NCBI GenBank assembly: GCA_905116865.2
Contig: CAJHNH020001158.1
Coordinates: 557,369-621,368 of the forward strand
Reading direction: 5' to 3'
Source of the DNA: Candidula unifasciata
Taxonomy: Eukaryota; Mollusca; Gastropoda; Stylommatophora; Geomitridae
Length of the DNA stretch: 64,000 nt
The translations under genes and the position numbers were made by a program. The notes beneath the pieces are model-generated. The model saw only the letters and a program-made list of their open reading frames with translations. It was not told the DNA's origin and made no database searches. Positions 24,801-30,855 of this stretch are shown here, piece by piece (positions within the stretch are counted from its first letter, which is position 1; each line of letters starts with the position of its first letter).

Positions 24801-27500
24801 CCATTCACGGAATCAGATACAAGATAAATTAAATATACTTAATACGAGATCACAGCAGCTTGGTCTGAAAATCCATAAAGGAAAGACAAAGATAATGAGA
24901 ATAAATCAGGCAAATAGTAATGTGGTTTCTCTTAATGGCACCCCACTCCAAGACGTGGAGTCGTACCCCTATTTAAGCAGTAATGTAGATAAAGATGGAG
25001 GAACTGATAGAGATATTAAAATAGGATTACAAAAGGCAAGAGGGGCTTTCATAGCACTAGGGAATTTGTGGAGGTCAAAAGAAATTAAAAGAAATACTAA
25101 ACTAAAAAATTTTAATTCTAATGTCAAATCAGTACTATTGTATGAGGCGGAAACATGGAGAACAACCAAGGCAATTACTAATAAATTACAGACATTCATT
25201 AACTGGTGCCGGTGCAGAATAGAGGGAATAAAATGGTATGATAGAATAACTAATGTAGAACTTTGGGAGTGAACTAATCAAGCTCCAGTGGATCAGGAGG
25301 TGAGGAAAAGACGCTGGCATTGGATAGGGCACACACTGAGAAAACAGGAGAACAGCATAACTAGAATGTCTTTGCATTGTAACCCACAGGGGCATAGGAA
25401 TAAAGGAAGGCCAAAAAACACATAGAGAAGAGAGCTGGAGAATGAGGTTAGAACGATTGGGAGGACATGGGGAGAGCTCCATGCAATGGCGAAGGATAGA
25501 ACAACTTGGCGTGAGTTGGTTGAGGGCCTATGCTCCATTTGGGGATAGAAAGGCAGAAGAAGAAGAATTCCTCATCATGCAATAACTTATTTAGTACCAA
25601 TAATCTTGGATCATCTAGGGTACACAATGAATGTGTTTGTAGTCAAGGTATCCAGTTTCTATTCTCAACATTACATGTGTGTGTGATCACAGTGTAGACC
25701 AGGGCCAATGATCTAAGCTTACACAGGGGACAAAATATTGGATCGGTTGAAGACCAGGGCCAATGATCTAAGCTTACACAGGGGACAAAATATTGGATCG
25801 GTTGTAGACCAGGGCCAATGATCTAAGCTTACACAGGGGACAAAATATTGGATCGGTTGAAGACCAGGGCCAATGATCTAAGCTTACACAGGGAACAAAA
25901 TATTGGATCGGTTGAAGACCAGGGCCAATGATCTAAGCTTACACAGGGGACAAAATATTGGATCGGTTGAAGACCAGGGCCAATGATCTAAGCTTACACA
26001 GGGAACAAAATATTGGATCGGTTGAAGACCAGGGCCAATGATCTAAGTTTACACAGGGGACAAAATGTTGGATCGGTTGAAGACCAGGGCCAATGATCTA
26101 AGTTTACACAGGGGACAAAATATTGGATTGGTTGTAGACCAGGGCCAATGATCTAAGCTTACACAGGGAACAAAATATTGGATCACTGTGGGCCAGGGCC
26201 AATGATTTAAGTTTACATAGGGGACAAAATATTGGATCACTGTGGGCCAGGGCCAATGATTTAAGTTTACACAGGGGACAAAATATTGGATCACTGTGGG
26301 CCAGGGGCCCGAGCTGCAGCATAGAAAGATTATTAATACAATAAAATTAGCATGCCCAGGTCGACCCAGTCTTGAGTTCGTACCAGATGCAGTCCCGGCG
26401 AGTAAAGGTGGTTGGCGTGATGCTGACCACATCACCCATCTTGTGTCGATTGGTCTCTAAAATATAGGTGTAGCCCTATATGCCCTAAAGGCGAGGAAAA
26501 GGGACCTTTACTTTTTATTTTTTTAAATTATCATGTGATCCATAGGGCATTGGCTAGGTCTTTGGGGTCTGCCAGTTGAACGGCCGTGGTGTCGACTGTT
26601 CACCTGTGTCGTTATCAGCCTCCTAGTCACTTTTCTGTAACTCTTGTCTGGAGTATAGTTTTCAACAAGGAATGAAAATAGGACTCACCTATACCTCTGG
26701 TAATCACCATGCCTGAGCCCATGTTGCAACTGAGCATCCTTTATAAGCTGTAAAGCTGGGGAATAAATCAATCAATATGCATGTATATATATGTGTGTGC
26801 ATATTTGTGGGTGCATGTGTATCTTCTGCTTCCTACTCAGGTTCATTGGCTGTTAACACCAGCGGAAAGTTCAGGTCGTTCATCATGTTTTCCAATAAAT
26901 ATACAAACAAAAATTACAGTAGTGAGAAAAGATTAAAAGTATCATTATTGTAAAGAGAGTATTTCAAACTGTGCAGTGTATTACTATTATCTTAGTTTTT
27001 GTGCAAGCTCGACAAATTTCAAATCACTATCCCGATGAGGGGCGGCGGCTAAGCTAAATTCACAATTATTTGGTGATGCTAACCTAAACATTGCGTTAAA
27101 AAACTGATCCCGCGAAAAGGGAAACTTGTTGAAAAAAAAACTTAACCTAAAACATGTAAGGTATTATTTAAAAAAGCAGCTGGCTGAAAACAGTTGTAAG
27201 GTGGCAATTCTTTGATTCTAAATTTTTTTCTGGGAAAATTAATCAAACTGTCACTCACTTTACATCATGTTCTCAGTCTGTGTCGGTTCTCTGCAGAGTT
27301 AAAAGCTGAAGAAGAGCGAGACAGTTGAGACACCATATAACGCTGTTTAAATTATCTAGAAACTCTCAGAATGATAGTTTCAATTTTAAAAAGTATTTAC
27401 TACCTTCTAAAGTGAAAGAATTGAGCTTTGATGTTTCAGACGTTGGGTGAGTTGATGGAGTTGCTCCACTTTCAGTCACGTTTTCACCCTCGGCGGCCAT
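5452..27500 (-). CDS. SRP68: SRP68, signal recognition particle 68-kDa subunit (complete, 12 coding exons)
   Basis: SRP68 forms a dimer with SRP72 on the S domain of 7SL RNA and helps the particle target nascent secretory proteins to the ER. Joined exons give 1818 bases, 605 residues plus stop (human protein about 627), with every phase fitting and GT-AG borders throughout. Recognisable blocks, in order: [19 protein letters not shown] (about 44-62) and [11 protein letters not shown] (103-113) in the N-terminal RNA-binding TPR-like region; [10 protein letters not shown] (217-226); [20 protein letters not shown] (255-276); [22 protein letters not shown] (391-401); and the C-terminal [25 protein letters not shown] region, which in the family lies in the SRP72-binding part. 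The start is chosen because MAAEGEN resembles the human N terminus and the context is CAAAATGG. The tail is glycine-rich. Introns are 0.5-2.9 kb and full of repeats. Confidence 0.96.
6588..6850 (-). mobile_element. Family A SINE-like repeat
   Basis: Nearly full A copy in intron 11: 'aattttgcatgcacatccat', 'gcagactgttggtt', 'acgacatgcttgat', 'aaaatggggcccc'. A CA-rich stretch follows (6850-6902). Confidence 0.75.
6982..7095 (-). mobile_element. Family C SINE body
   Basis: 'gatgggtgatgtagccaaca', 'gcctttacttcc' and 'ggctgggtcgatct' follow the reverse C body. Confidence 0.65.
7143..7274 (-). CDS. SRP68: SRP68 exon 11
   Basis: Acceptor TTGTAG, donor CGG|GTGAGA, phase 0 to 0, 44 residues from [12 protein letters not shown] to IVDKR. 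This region is poorly conserved in the family; placement rests on phase and on the LQEL/ILD words. Confidence 0.85.
7500..7585 (-). mobile_element. Weak family B fragment
   Basis: 'gtttacagcagagttgcgat' and 'ttggcagacacatc' loosely follow family B. Low identity. Confidence 0.3.
7590..9130. other. Long intronic stretch without identified gene; one repeat pair
   Basis: An open frame of 145 codons (7687-8124, plus strand) shows no domain I recognise and ends where intron sequence continues. Part of the stretch (about 8505-8690) aligns with 24335-24510: shared 'acatctct(a/g)', a 'gctcggtt'-like word, 'gcaagtcttgc' against 'ggagtcttgc', and 'aggatccg'. So it holds at least one decayed interspersed repeat. 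Confidence 0.45.
9147..9265 (+). mobile_element. Family A fragment
   Basis: 'aacagacccctgcc', 'gtcaactaattgggaggtgt' and 'tttaaaagtcag' match the 5' half of family A. Confidence 0.55.
9268..9470 (+). mobile_element. LINE C-terminal fragment
   Basis: Reads [10 protein letters not shown], like the Cys/His-rich end (TxEHILQxC) of RNase H-bearing LINE proteins, then [12 protein letters not shown]. It runs into a (GAA)n tract that may be its tail. Confidence 0.5.
9476..9523. repeat. (GAA)n microsatellite
   Basis: Near-perfect GAA repeats about 100 bases past the SRP68 exon 10 donor; the pre-mRNA strand is (TTC)n. Confidence 0.9.
9629..9764 (-). CDS. SRP68: SRP68 exon 10
   Basis: Acceptor CTCTGCAG, donor TTG|GTAAGA. 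Starts in phase 2, completing an Arg with exon 9. Encodes [20 protein letters not shown], a TPR-like helical pair comparable to the human FIAQSYVLVKKW segment. Confidence 0.95.
9887..9957 (-). mobile_element. Family A fragment
   Basis: 'ttctgttcacttctagactt', 'tgttccagaacttg' and 'caagcacatccattt' match the 3' half of family A; a TTC-rich tail precedes it. Confidence 0.55.
9957..10242 (-). mobile_element. LINE RNase H fragment (family RH)
   Basis: Minus-strand translation reads [13 protein letters not shown] and, further on, [15 protein letters not shown], matching the catalytic DSQ and the GHAGVxGNExAD signature of LINE-encoded RNase H. Acidic residues are partly lost. Confidence 0.7.
10250..10305 (+). 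mobile_element. RH-family LINE C-terminal fragment, inverted to its neighbour
   Basis: KMGTERLWE matches the [13 protein letters not shown] end of the copy at 47.5-47.9 kb. Confidence 0.45.
10537..10631 (-). CDS. SRP68: SRP68 exon 9
   Basis: Acceptor CTCTTTCAG, donor AG|GTATGT; phase 0 to 2. Encodes [14 protein letters not shown] and ends GYKAFR, comparable to the human NLVELLQLPG and FKAYR segments. The ETETETT stretch is a small internal repeat. Confidence 0.93.
10779..10928 (+). repeat. Family G interspersed repeat
   Basis: Shares 'aaccaaccac', 'tttagtaactgcca', 'accactgtcaaa' and 'agcagtctgctgcc' with six other copies. It starts 148 bases upstream of the exon 9 acceptor. Confidence 0.65.
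11013..11080 (+). mobile_element. tRNA-like SINE head
   Basis: 'gggagctgcagtgaagcagt' then 'ggctagcacatttgcctgca' and a B-box-like 'ttcaaaggttc'. Related to the heads of family C copies; probably a SINE remnant rather than a tRNA gene, since no cloverleaf closes. Confidence 0.45.
11088..11375 (-). mobile_element. Family A SINE-like repeat
   Basis: Full-length copy: 'tgttcattcacctctaggc', 'gttttgcatgcacatccact', 'ttatttgcatgcagactg', 'tggggccccgaaaccca'. Confidence 0.75.
11436..11706 (-). repeat. Minisatellite made from the SRP68 exon 8 donor junction
   Basis: About six units of 44-48 bases (one shortened). On the gene strand each complete unit repeats the last ~30 bases of exon 8 and its donor, for example CATACAG|GTTAGT. 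The authentic junction is at 11707/11706; copies of the donor occur near 11660, 11580, 11536, 11491 and, as CA|GTAAGT, near 11450. Confidence 0.85.
11707..11928 (-). CDS. SRP68: SRP68 exon 8
   Basis: Acceptor CATTCTAG, donor ATACAG|GTTAGT, phase 0 to 0, 74 residues. Encodes [19 protein letters not shown] and [14 protein letters not shown], the best conserved core of the middle of the protein. Both borders are multiplied into flanking minisatellites. Confidence 0.97.
11975..12152 (-). mobile_element. Family C SINE body
   Basis: Well-preserved reverse C body: 'cacgccttttaggcgtatc', 'taggtgggtaatgtggtca', 'gcattacgccggccatcttt', 'ctgggtcgacctg'. It sits between exon 8 and the acceptor-type minisatellite. 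Confidence 0.8.
12155..12362 (-). repeat. Minisatellite made from the SRP68 exon 8 acceptor junction
   Basis: Seven units of 28-32 bases. On the gene strand a unit reads TTGTTAACATTCTAG then GTATTCA(A/G)AGCTG, which is the acceptor plus the first bases of exon 8. Units carry a branch-like TTAAC and most keep the AG. Confidence 0.85.
12363..12868. other. Intronic stretch without recognised features
   Basis: A/T-rich; T run at 12672-12680. No exon, repeat family or LINE protein is seen. Confidence 0.5.
12871..13019 (+). repeat. Family G interspersed repeat
   Basis: The clearest copy: 'gttgcagaaccaaccctag', 'ttactaggcaagtttacat', 'cagtagtctgcca', 'ctgaacagttggctctt', 'cctgcagcca'. Confidence 0.7.
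13222..13378 (+). mobile_element. Family C SINE body
   Basis: 'aggtacagtcctgagaagta', 'tgatgctgaccatattacc', 'ataaaatataggtctagcc' and 'gggtcctttactttt' match other C copies; the tRNA-like head is not evident. Confidence 0.75.
13620..14512. repeat. Minisatellite, 14 units in two length classes (55 and 67-68 bp)
   Basis: Each unit carries 'tgttacctcttcaggtgacc' and 'agggagat(a/g)'. Repeat starts are spaced 67, 68, 67, 55, 55, 68, 68, 67, 55, 55, 55, 68 and 67 bases. The longer unit differs by an extra 'ttagtgtgtttc' or 'aatgttttttc'. The array ends directly in a family A copy, whose own tail has similar TTC-rich sequence. Confidence 0.95.
14512..14785 (-). mobile_element. Family A SINE-like repeat
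   Basis: Full copy: 'gttcaccagctgtaaactct', 'ctgaattctggtcttattcc', 'ttatttgtatgcagattg', 'gccctggaacccagg'. It lies between the minisatellite and exon 7. Confidence 0.75.
14821..15060 (-). CDS. SRP68: SRP68 exon 7
   Basis: Acceptor TTCTTTAG, donor GATAAT|GTAGGC (a weaker donor), phase 0 to 0, 80 residues. Contains [18 protein letters not shown] and [15 protein letters not shown], a hallmark block of SRP68. Confidence 0.97.
15091..15190 (+). repeat. Family G interspersed repeat
   Basis: 'tttactagcaattttacatt' and 'cagtagtttgcca' match G. It begins 31 bases upstream of the exon 7 acceptor. Confidence 0.6.
15190..15487 (+). mobile_element. LINE 3'-end fragment (L1-like)
   Basis: Reads [19 protein letters not shown] followed by RMP and [10 protein letters not shown], the common LINE ORF2 end, and finishes with a GAAGAAGAAG tail. 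Confidence 0.65.
15492..15545 (-). pseudogene. Duplicated 5' end of SRP68 exon 7
   Basis: On the gene strand, CTCCAAG|GATC followed by CTTTGTCACAAACAAGGGAG parallels the true exon 7 start, TTTAG|GATC then TGTTGTCTCAGACAAGAGAG. The similarity continues upstream through the G repeat (to about 15708), so exon edge and intron were copied together. No frame or donor is kept. Confidence 0.65.
15559..15708 (+). repeat. Family G interspersed repeat
   Basis: 'ggttttaccagcaatattac', 'atttagtaatttgccactg' and 'caccgtcaaaatctgct' match G; part of the exon 7 edge duplication. Confidence 0.65.
15757..16035 (-). mobile_element. Family A SINE-like repeat
   Basis: 'ctgtaaactctggtggaaag', 'tccagatctagcttatttg' and 'gcagactactggttcc', then the shared module. 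Confidence 0.7.
16061..16309 (-). other. Exon-like open frame of unknown identity
   Basis: An 82-codon frame in intron 6 of SRP68. The first half ([33 protein letters not shown]) looks like an amphipathic coding helix rather than random intron. A family G copy lies directly upstream and the frame follows GATTTTTAG. No homologous insert is known between these SRP68 blocks and I cannot name it. It could be a cassette exon, a captured gene fragment, or chance. Confidence 0.3.
16312..16450 (+). repeat. Family G interspersed repeat
   Basis: 'atcaaccacagcact', 'agtttacattaagtagtcta', 'caccattgtcaaaatctgag' and 'cagtctgcag' match G. Confidence 0.65.
16556..16612. repeat. Two-unit tandem repeat of 26 bp
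   Basis: 'accagcttcttctgcttcc' appears twice in a row, the second followed by 'aacaacca'. Confidence 0.7.
16913..17855. mobile_element. Decayed DNA transposon with inverted ends, holding a LINE fragment
   Basis: The left end reads 'tgatcatacgtcctgttttc' and the right end, read in reverse, 'ggtgaccataatatctcgag' then 'ctgaaaacgggacacac'. Both resemble the TGACCATA...CCCGTTTT terminal repeats of known short DNA elements. Superfamily is not assigned. Confidence 0.4.
17275..17757 (+). mobile_element. RTE-like LINE 3'-end fragment
   Basis: [20 protein letters not shown] followed by a [17 protein letters not shown] end matches the GK..GKR.RGR...W..MI..A...G pattern of RTE-type ORF2 C termini. The upstream part is frameshifted. 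Confidence 0.75.
17893..18079 (-). CDS. SRP68: SRP68 exon 6
   Basis: Acceptor CCCACAG, donor GAT|GTAAGT, phase 2 to 0. Encodes [15 protein letters not shown], then [18 protein letters not shown], close to the human [17 protein letters not shown]. Confidence 0.98.
18140..18290 (+). mobile_element. Family A with an internal deletion
   Basis: 5' module 'gtgggttctgaggccccatt' joins 'taaaatggatgcgcatgca' and then the A 3' part 'gctttctgccagagttacag'; the middle is missing. Confidence 0.65.
18291..19876. other. Intron 5 remainder, nothing recognised
   Basis: Contains an A run (18379-18391), a (CA)n run (18637-18650), a C run (18958-18966) and an open 123-codon plus-strand frame (19153-19524) with no recognisable domain. 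Confidence 0.5.
19877..19959 (-). CDS. SRP68: SRP68 exon 5
   Basis: Acceptor TTATAG, donor GCAAA|GTAAGA, phase 0 to 2. Encodes [20 protein letters not shown] and VEYYTKA, a TPR-like repeat comparable to the human AYTAYLSGMLRFEHQEWKAA. Confidence 0.95.
20020..20268. repeat. Degenerate tandem repeat, about seven 34-36-bp units
   Basis: Units follow the pattern 'agaacctctctacaaatta' then 'tctttaactatccc'. A/T-rich, imperfect. Confidence 0.75.
20310..20950 (+). mobile_element. 5'-truncated LINE copy (family L2)
   Basis: Parallels 24935-25565 nearly base for base in long blocks ('cactccaagacgtg', 'gataaagat', 'caaaaggcaagag'), with many stops. Only the 3' quarter of ORF2 and the GAAGAATTC end remain, as expected of incomplete reverse transcription. 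Confidence 0.8.
21195..21440 (+). mobile_element. Family A SINE-like repeat with a C run
   Basis: C homopolymer at 21217-21229, then 'aactaattaggggtgtttct', 'ttctgcatacaaataaacc' and 'atgtgcatgcaaaactca'. Ends 'ttacattcagtgaacac'. Confidence 0.75.
21577..21772 (-). CDS. SRP68: SRP68 exon 4
   Basis: Acceptor TTCTGAAG, donor TGTCAG|GTAGGC, phase 2 to 0. Encodes [20 protein letters not shown] followed by a lysine-rich [12 protein letters not shown], the strongest match to the family's N-terminal RNA-binding domain. Confidence 0.98.
21851..21945. repeat. (CT)n microsatellite, interrupted
   Basis: Three CT runs separated by 'ccagtgt' and 'atccagagt', just upstream of SRP68 exon 4 (gene strand is GA). 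Confidence 0.9.
22078..22250 (-). mobile_element. Family B SINE-like repeat
   Basis: 'agttggcacactgtgctgca', 'gtttacagtagacaataact', 'aagacatgctggtgg' and 'ccagaacccaatgggga'. Confidence 0.65.
22285..23560 (-). mobile_element. LINE ORF2 remnant (family L3)
   Basis: On the minus strand, [17 protein letters not shown] is the reverse transcriptase F-D motif block; further on a stretch like [11 protein letters not shown] can be followed through frameshifts (plus coordinates about 23020-23070). The end reads '[16 protein letters not shown]'. Stops throughout; not functional. Confidence 0.65.
23622..23790 (-). mobile_element. Family A SINE-like repeat, shortened
   Basis: 'ctataaattctggcaaaaag', 'gtcttgttccagtacttggg' and 'cttatttgtatgcaaaggtt', ending close to exon 3. 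Confidence 0.7.
23818..23931 (-). CDS. SRP68: SRP68 exon 3
   Basis: Acceptor CATTCAG, donor GCAAG|GTATGC, phase 2 to 2. Encodes [20 protein letters not shown] and [17 protein letters not shown], a basic RNA-binding stretch. Confidence 0.97.
24300..25568 (+). mobile_element. LINE ORF2 remnant (family L2, best copy)
   Basis: A 249-codon frame (24523-25272) carries reverse transcriptase motifs: [13 protein letters not shown], then [14 protein letters not shown] with the FADD active-site box, then [12 protein letters not shown]. Past the stop it continues in another frame as [12 protein letters not shown] and [11 protein letters not shown], the usual ORF2 tail, ending GAAGAAGAAG. The 5' part (endonuclease, ORF1) is missing. 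The region 24335-24510 may be a separate repeat shared with 8.5 kb. Confidence 0.85.
25698..26345. repeat. Minisatellite, 11 units of 54-55 bp, grown from a family E MITE end
   Basis: Units start 'accagggccaatgat' at 25698, 25753, 25808, 25863, 25918, 25973, 26028, 26083, 26138, 26192 and 26246. The unit resembles the terminal part of family E ('ccagggctcttcaac...tttacacagg'). After the last unit the interior of E follows ('gcatagaaagattattaata'). Confidence 0.92.
26350..26515 (+). mobile_element. Family C SINE body
   Basis: 'cccaggtcgacccagtc', 'gcagtcccggcgagtaaagg', 'tgatgctgaccacatcaccc', 'ataggtgtagccctatatg' and 'gggacctttactttt'. Confidence 0.8.
26689..26755 (-). CDS. SRP68: SRP68 exon 2
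   Basis: Acceptor TTCCCCAG, donor TATAG|GTGAGT, phase 1 to 2; 67 bases. Encodes [20 protein letters not shown], almost the human block [20 protein letters not shown]. Confidence 0.97.
26838..26890 (-). mobile_element. Short family A fragment
   Basis: 'gttcattggctgttaacacc' then 'agcggaaagttcaggtcgtt' matches the A 3' end. Confidence 0.45.
27404..27500 (-). CDS. SRP68: SRP68 exon 1 (start codon)
   Basis: ATG at 27500 in context [22 protein letters not shown] then SKLNSFTLE; donor GAAG|GTAGTA, phase 1. The joined codon with exon 2 is Ala. The N terminus lacks the long Gly-rich tract of the human protein. The start also overlaps a YY1-like word (CAAAATGGC), common at housekeeping gene starts; that role is only inferred. 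Confidence 0.93.
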
Positions 27501-27639
27501 TTTGGAAGGTAAGCCGCGTCATATATTTAGTTAATTTTCGGTCATCTTGTGGCGGTAAGTCTGCGGTAAAGTTCGTTAAACCACCACTTCTAAAACTAAA
27601 ATCACGGATTCTCCACGCGGTAATAAATTGCTTTGAAAC

Positions 27640-27965
27640 CATCACACCCCAGAACAATAGTAAAACTCATGACCAGAACTTTGACCCAAACACTAGAGTT
27701 AGATGGTCTGTTCCCCGCTTCACTAGGTGGTTACCGACTGGGGAGAGATACATGGTGCAATGCTGCAGGATTTACTTATGGCATATACAAGAGTTTCCAC
27801 GATGAAATGGAAACGACTGCAGCTGCTATTGACTTAAAAGATGTGTACATCATGCTCACCAGACTGATGTTGCATATGCAGATAGAAACAAAATGGGTCA
27901 ACTGGATCGCACAGTGCTATTCGAAAGAACAGTGTCGCTGCGATGTAGTGCACGGGCATCGAAAC
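27640..27965 (+). mobile_element. LINE reverse-transcriptase fragment (RH family)
   Basis: GGYRLGRDTWCNAA and ETTAAAIDLKDVY match the FR.GRST and the FIDL..AYD blocks of LINE reverse transcriptase; then WVNWIAQCY. It lies only about 140 bases upstream of the SRP68 start codon. Confidence 0.65.
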
Positions 27966-27984
27966 CTCAACACGTCGTAATGGA

Positions 27985-28400
27985 TCTGTCCCAGGCAGCC
28001 ACTCCAGTGTAGGCTACTTATACTAATTGTTCCCTTGAGAGGTTCGTTATAATTTATCCTATCTCTGCCTCGAAGGCGGCATAGACATCCTTCACCGTGC
28101 TTTACTCCCATATCACGCAATCGTGATAGTATCATAAATTCGTCATTATCCACAAGCCCAGTCTGTACAGCTTGATTTCTGGTCTGTCCATGCTTCTTCC
28201 CACATGCGTTCATGCATTGCTTGTCAGTCCGCTCGTTCATTACCCTTTACGCCAGCATGATCAGGTGTGCAGATCCAGGTGAGGAGGTTAACTGCCATTT
28301 TCGAATACTTTCTACCCATTCAGGGCGTATACAACCTGCTGCTATTGGATTGTGTTGTTTCAATGAGATACAACCTATCCTTCTGCCTGATCCTCTTCTG
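27985..28400 (-). mobile_element. LINE RNase H and C-terminal fragment (RH family)
   Basis: Minus strand reads WICTPDHAGVKGNERAD (a stop follows) and RLRGRDRINYNEPLKGTIS, matching the WxPGHAGVxGNExAD and R.RDR..YN...GTIS blocks of this family. It faces the RT fragment head to head. Confidence 0.75.
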
Positions 28401-28409
28401 CTTTACCTC

Positions 28410-28600
28410 CTCTTTCACCGCTTCGGGTGTCGAGAGAGAATTAAGGTCCTGCTTTGTGCTCTTCTGGCTGCTTCGCAAACAGACACATCGTGATGCGGTA
28501 GAGTTTCTTTGATGTTATCTTCCCATATGGTTCTTGGTCTACCTCTTGTATGATATAGCATCAGCATCTGCTTGATCGCAGATGTCATAACTGACAAGTC
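28410..28600 (-). mobile_element. LINE ORF2 tail fragment
   Basis: HTRGRPRTIWEDNIKE then EAARRAQSRT, like the GRPR..W.D.I.. end of many LINE proteins. Confidence 0.6.
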
Positions 28601-29120
28601 TCAGTCAGTAAAGAACTAGTGTACGCCAAGTAGTCTGGCTGCTACGGATATTCCAATTGAGTTGTGAGACCTGCATGTAACTGGTGTAAAAGCATCTTAT
28701 GCTTTCTATTGCCAAAGAAAACTACAGTATTTTACTTTCTTTTATTACTATTACTATTTATTACAAATACGGCACTCTGTTTAAACTTCGATCATAGGGG
28801 GAACACTCTCTGTATGCTTACGTTATTCATGCAGAAACTATATCGTGTGGTACCAGTTACTAGTACAATGATTATGGCTGCACACACATGCTCTCGGCAG
28901 CGAAGCGACGAGGGAGAGAATATCACGTAATACCCTCTCCCCTGTAATCGTTGCCTACTAATGCTTACACTTGCGAACTGATCACTCCTCGCTACTGCCA
29001 CAGTTACAACTGCTGGGATTTGCCCTGCTGGTTTGACATTCTGGTTGAGATTCTTGCAGTCACAGGGGGGGGGGGGGGTCAAACACTTTAGGCAGCAGCC
29101 TCGATGGCAAGACTTTTTTT
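28600..29120. other. No recognised feature
   Basis: Contains a T/A-rich stretch and a G homopolymer (29067-29079); no exon or repeat family seen. Confidence 0.4.
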
Positions 29121-29122
29121 TT

Positions 29123-29585
29123 TACCTCGTGTCCCGCCCGCCCAGAACTGCTACTATCTGTTTGTACCTGTCTCACTCGTTCATATTGTACATTATTACG
29201 GTTGTTATTTTTTATTTTTAATGTACTTTCAACGTTTCATTTGTATTTGCTGATGGAGGCTCAATAGCCGCAACGTTCACGTTTTGTTTGTATTTGTTAT
29301 ACTGTGAAGCTTGCTAATATACTTTTCGTTCGGTTTTATATCTTTTCTTGATATTTTTATAGCTTCACAGTAGTTTATTAATCTCACCCACATCGTGTGT
29401 CCCGCCTACCGAGAACTGCTGTCTATTTGTACCTGTCCCACTCGTCCATAATAACGGTTGTTATTTTTTATTTTGTAATATACTTTCAACGTTTCATTTG
29501 TATGTGCTGATGAAGGCTAAATAGCTGCAATGTTCACGTTTTGTTTGTATTTGTTATACTGTGAAGCTTGCTAAAATATTTTCTT
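29123..29585 (+). repeat. Tandem duplication (about 257-bp spacing) with a hammerhead-like core
   Basis: Two copies share 'gtgtcccgcc', 'tttgtacctgtc', 'cggttgttattttttat', 'ctttcaacgtttcatttgta' and 'ttgttatactgtgaagcttg'. Each has a CTGATGR-helix-GCAA motif (29250-29285 and 29507-29541). In copy 1 GGCT/AGCC would form stem II and ACG/CGT stem III. The layout resembles terminal repeats of Penelope-like elements, which carry hammerheads; assignment is inferred. Confidence 0.55.
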
Positions 29586-29879
29586 GATTTTTTTGGTGTG
29601 TGTGTGGGGGGGGGGGGGGGTGGGAGGGGGAGGGGGGTTACGCAGTAACGACTTTCTTTTATTTAGGCGTCAGTCTTTCAGCGCAACTGTAATGTGTGTG
29701 TTGTTCATTCATCACGAGTGATGAAGAAAACTTTTCATCCAATGTTAGCAATAATCAATGATTATGACTGCGAAACAGGCTGCTTAGTCGAAAATAAACA
29801 CGGAAAGTGCTGGAACAGTGCGGACAACAGGTTGAAGCCGCAGTAAATGTTTGAGTAGCGATGCGGTTCTTTCAAGTAT

Positions 29880-30005
29880 GCCTCCGTTTCCTTACCTGCA
29901 CTGCCTGGCAGGCTGATGCACCTTGCCTGAGGGATTTACGCCACCCAGAACGGTCCTGTGCAGCAACCTTACACGTGGCAGTGTTGAGGGGAGCTGTACT
30001 TGACA
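29880..30005 (-). mobile_element. LINE ORF2 tail fragment
   Basis: Minus strand reads VAAQDRSGWRKSLRQGASAC, like the A.DR..W...V..A end of RTE/Jockey-type proteins. Confidence 0.5.
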
Positions 30006-30134
30006 TCTTCCTAAATTTGTCAAAGGTTTAGGCAAGGGACACACTTTTTGGACATCTTGTGGTGAAAACTGGCACTGATTTTAGACACTGTGGCGGTGGG
30101 TAGCGGCACGTTTTTATTCCTGGCATTGTTGACA

Positions 30135-30855
30135 CTTTAGTCAGAACATTAATTAACGAAAACACAGATGAAGGTGATGTTGTAGTTTACACAGATGGGT
30201 CAGTAATTAGGGGCAAGCGAAGTGCAAGGGCCTTCGTAGTAAGCTCAAAGGGGGTGGAAGAACCATCAAGGAGATGAATGGCCCCTTTGCTGTTACAACT
30301 AGTAGCCTTACAATGGAAACTACTATGGCTGTAACAAGGGCTTAGTGCTCAAAAGTTCACACACGCATGCATTCTTAGTGACTCGATGAATAGGCTTTAA
30401 AAAATCCAAGCTGTATTTATCAGGCAAGAATGGATTGCAACACTAAGCACTTCACGGATATCTGCCCTAACCATCTTTGTGCCAGGTGATGCGGGTGCTC
30501 AAGGGAACGAGCATGCAGACTATTTTGCTGACACTGCAGCTGCCATGGCTGGCCCAGTACTGGACAGAGGTAATGTTATCAATGCCATGCGCTGCACTTA
30601 CTTACCGAGAAGCACGCCAAAGGACATGACTCCGTATCCATGTCCAGACTGATGGACATGGGGTGCAGCCTGGAGCTACAAGAAATGAATATTTCACTAA
30701 GGGGACAAGACGTTTCATTAACCAGCACAGAACAGGCGTCATCGGACGTTTTACACTTGTGGAGCTTTTGAGAAGATCGAGGCGCCTATGGATCTGTCCG
30801 GAGTGCTGTGATGATAATACTTTCTTATTACTAATCCCATTTTTATCTACAATAA
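30135..30855 (+). mobile_element. LINE RNase H region, degenerate (RH family)
   Basis: VVVYTDGSVIRGKRSARAFV gives the first catalytic Asp block (YTDGS). Later a DS.NRL block, VPGDAGAQGNEHADYFA and the family's end, TGVIGRFTLVELLRR then LWICPECCDDN. Stops and frameshifts throughout. Confidence 0.8.

Noticed and set aside
24523..25272. Functional reverse transcriptase gene
   Set aside because: The frame lacks an endonuclease and ORF1, stops early, and its tail continues in another frame; a decayed LINE.
26049..26435. 128-codon minus-strand frame with an 18-residue repeat as a repeat protein
   Set aside because: It is an artefact of a 54-55-bp minisatellite whose unit happens to be close to a multiple of three.
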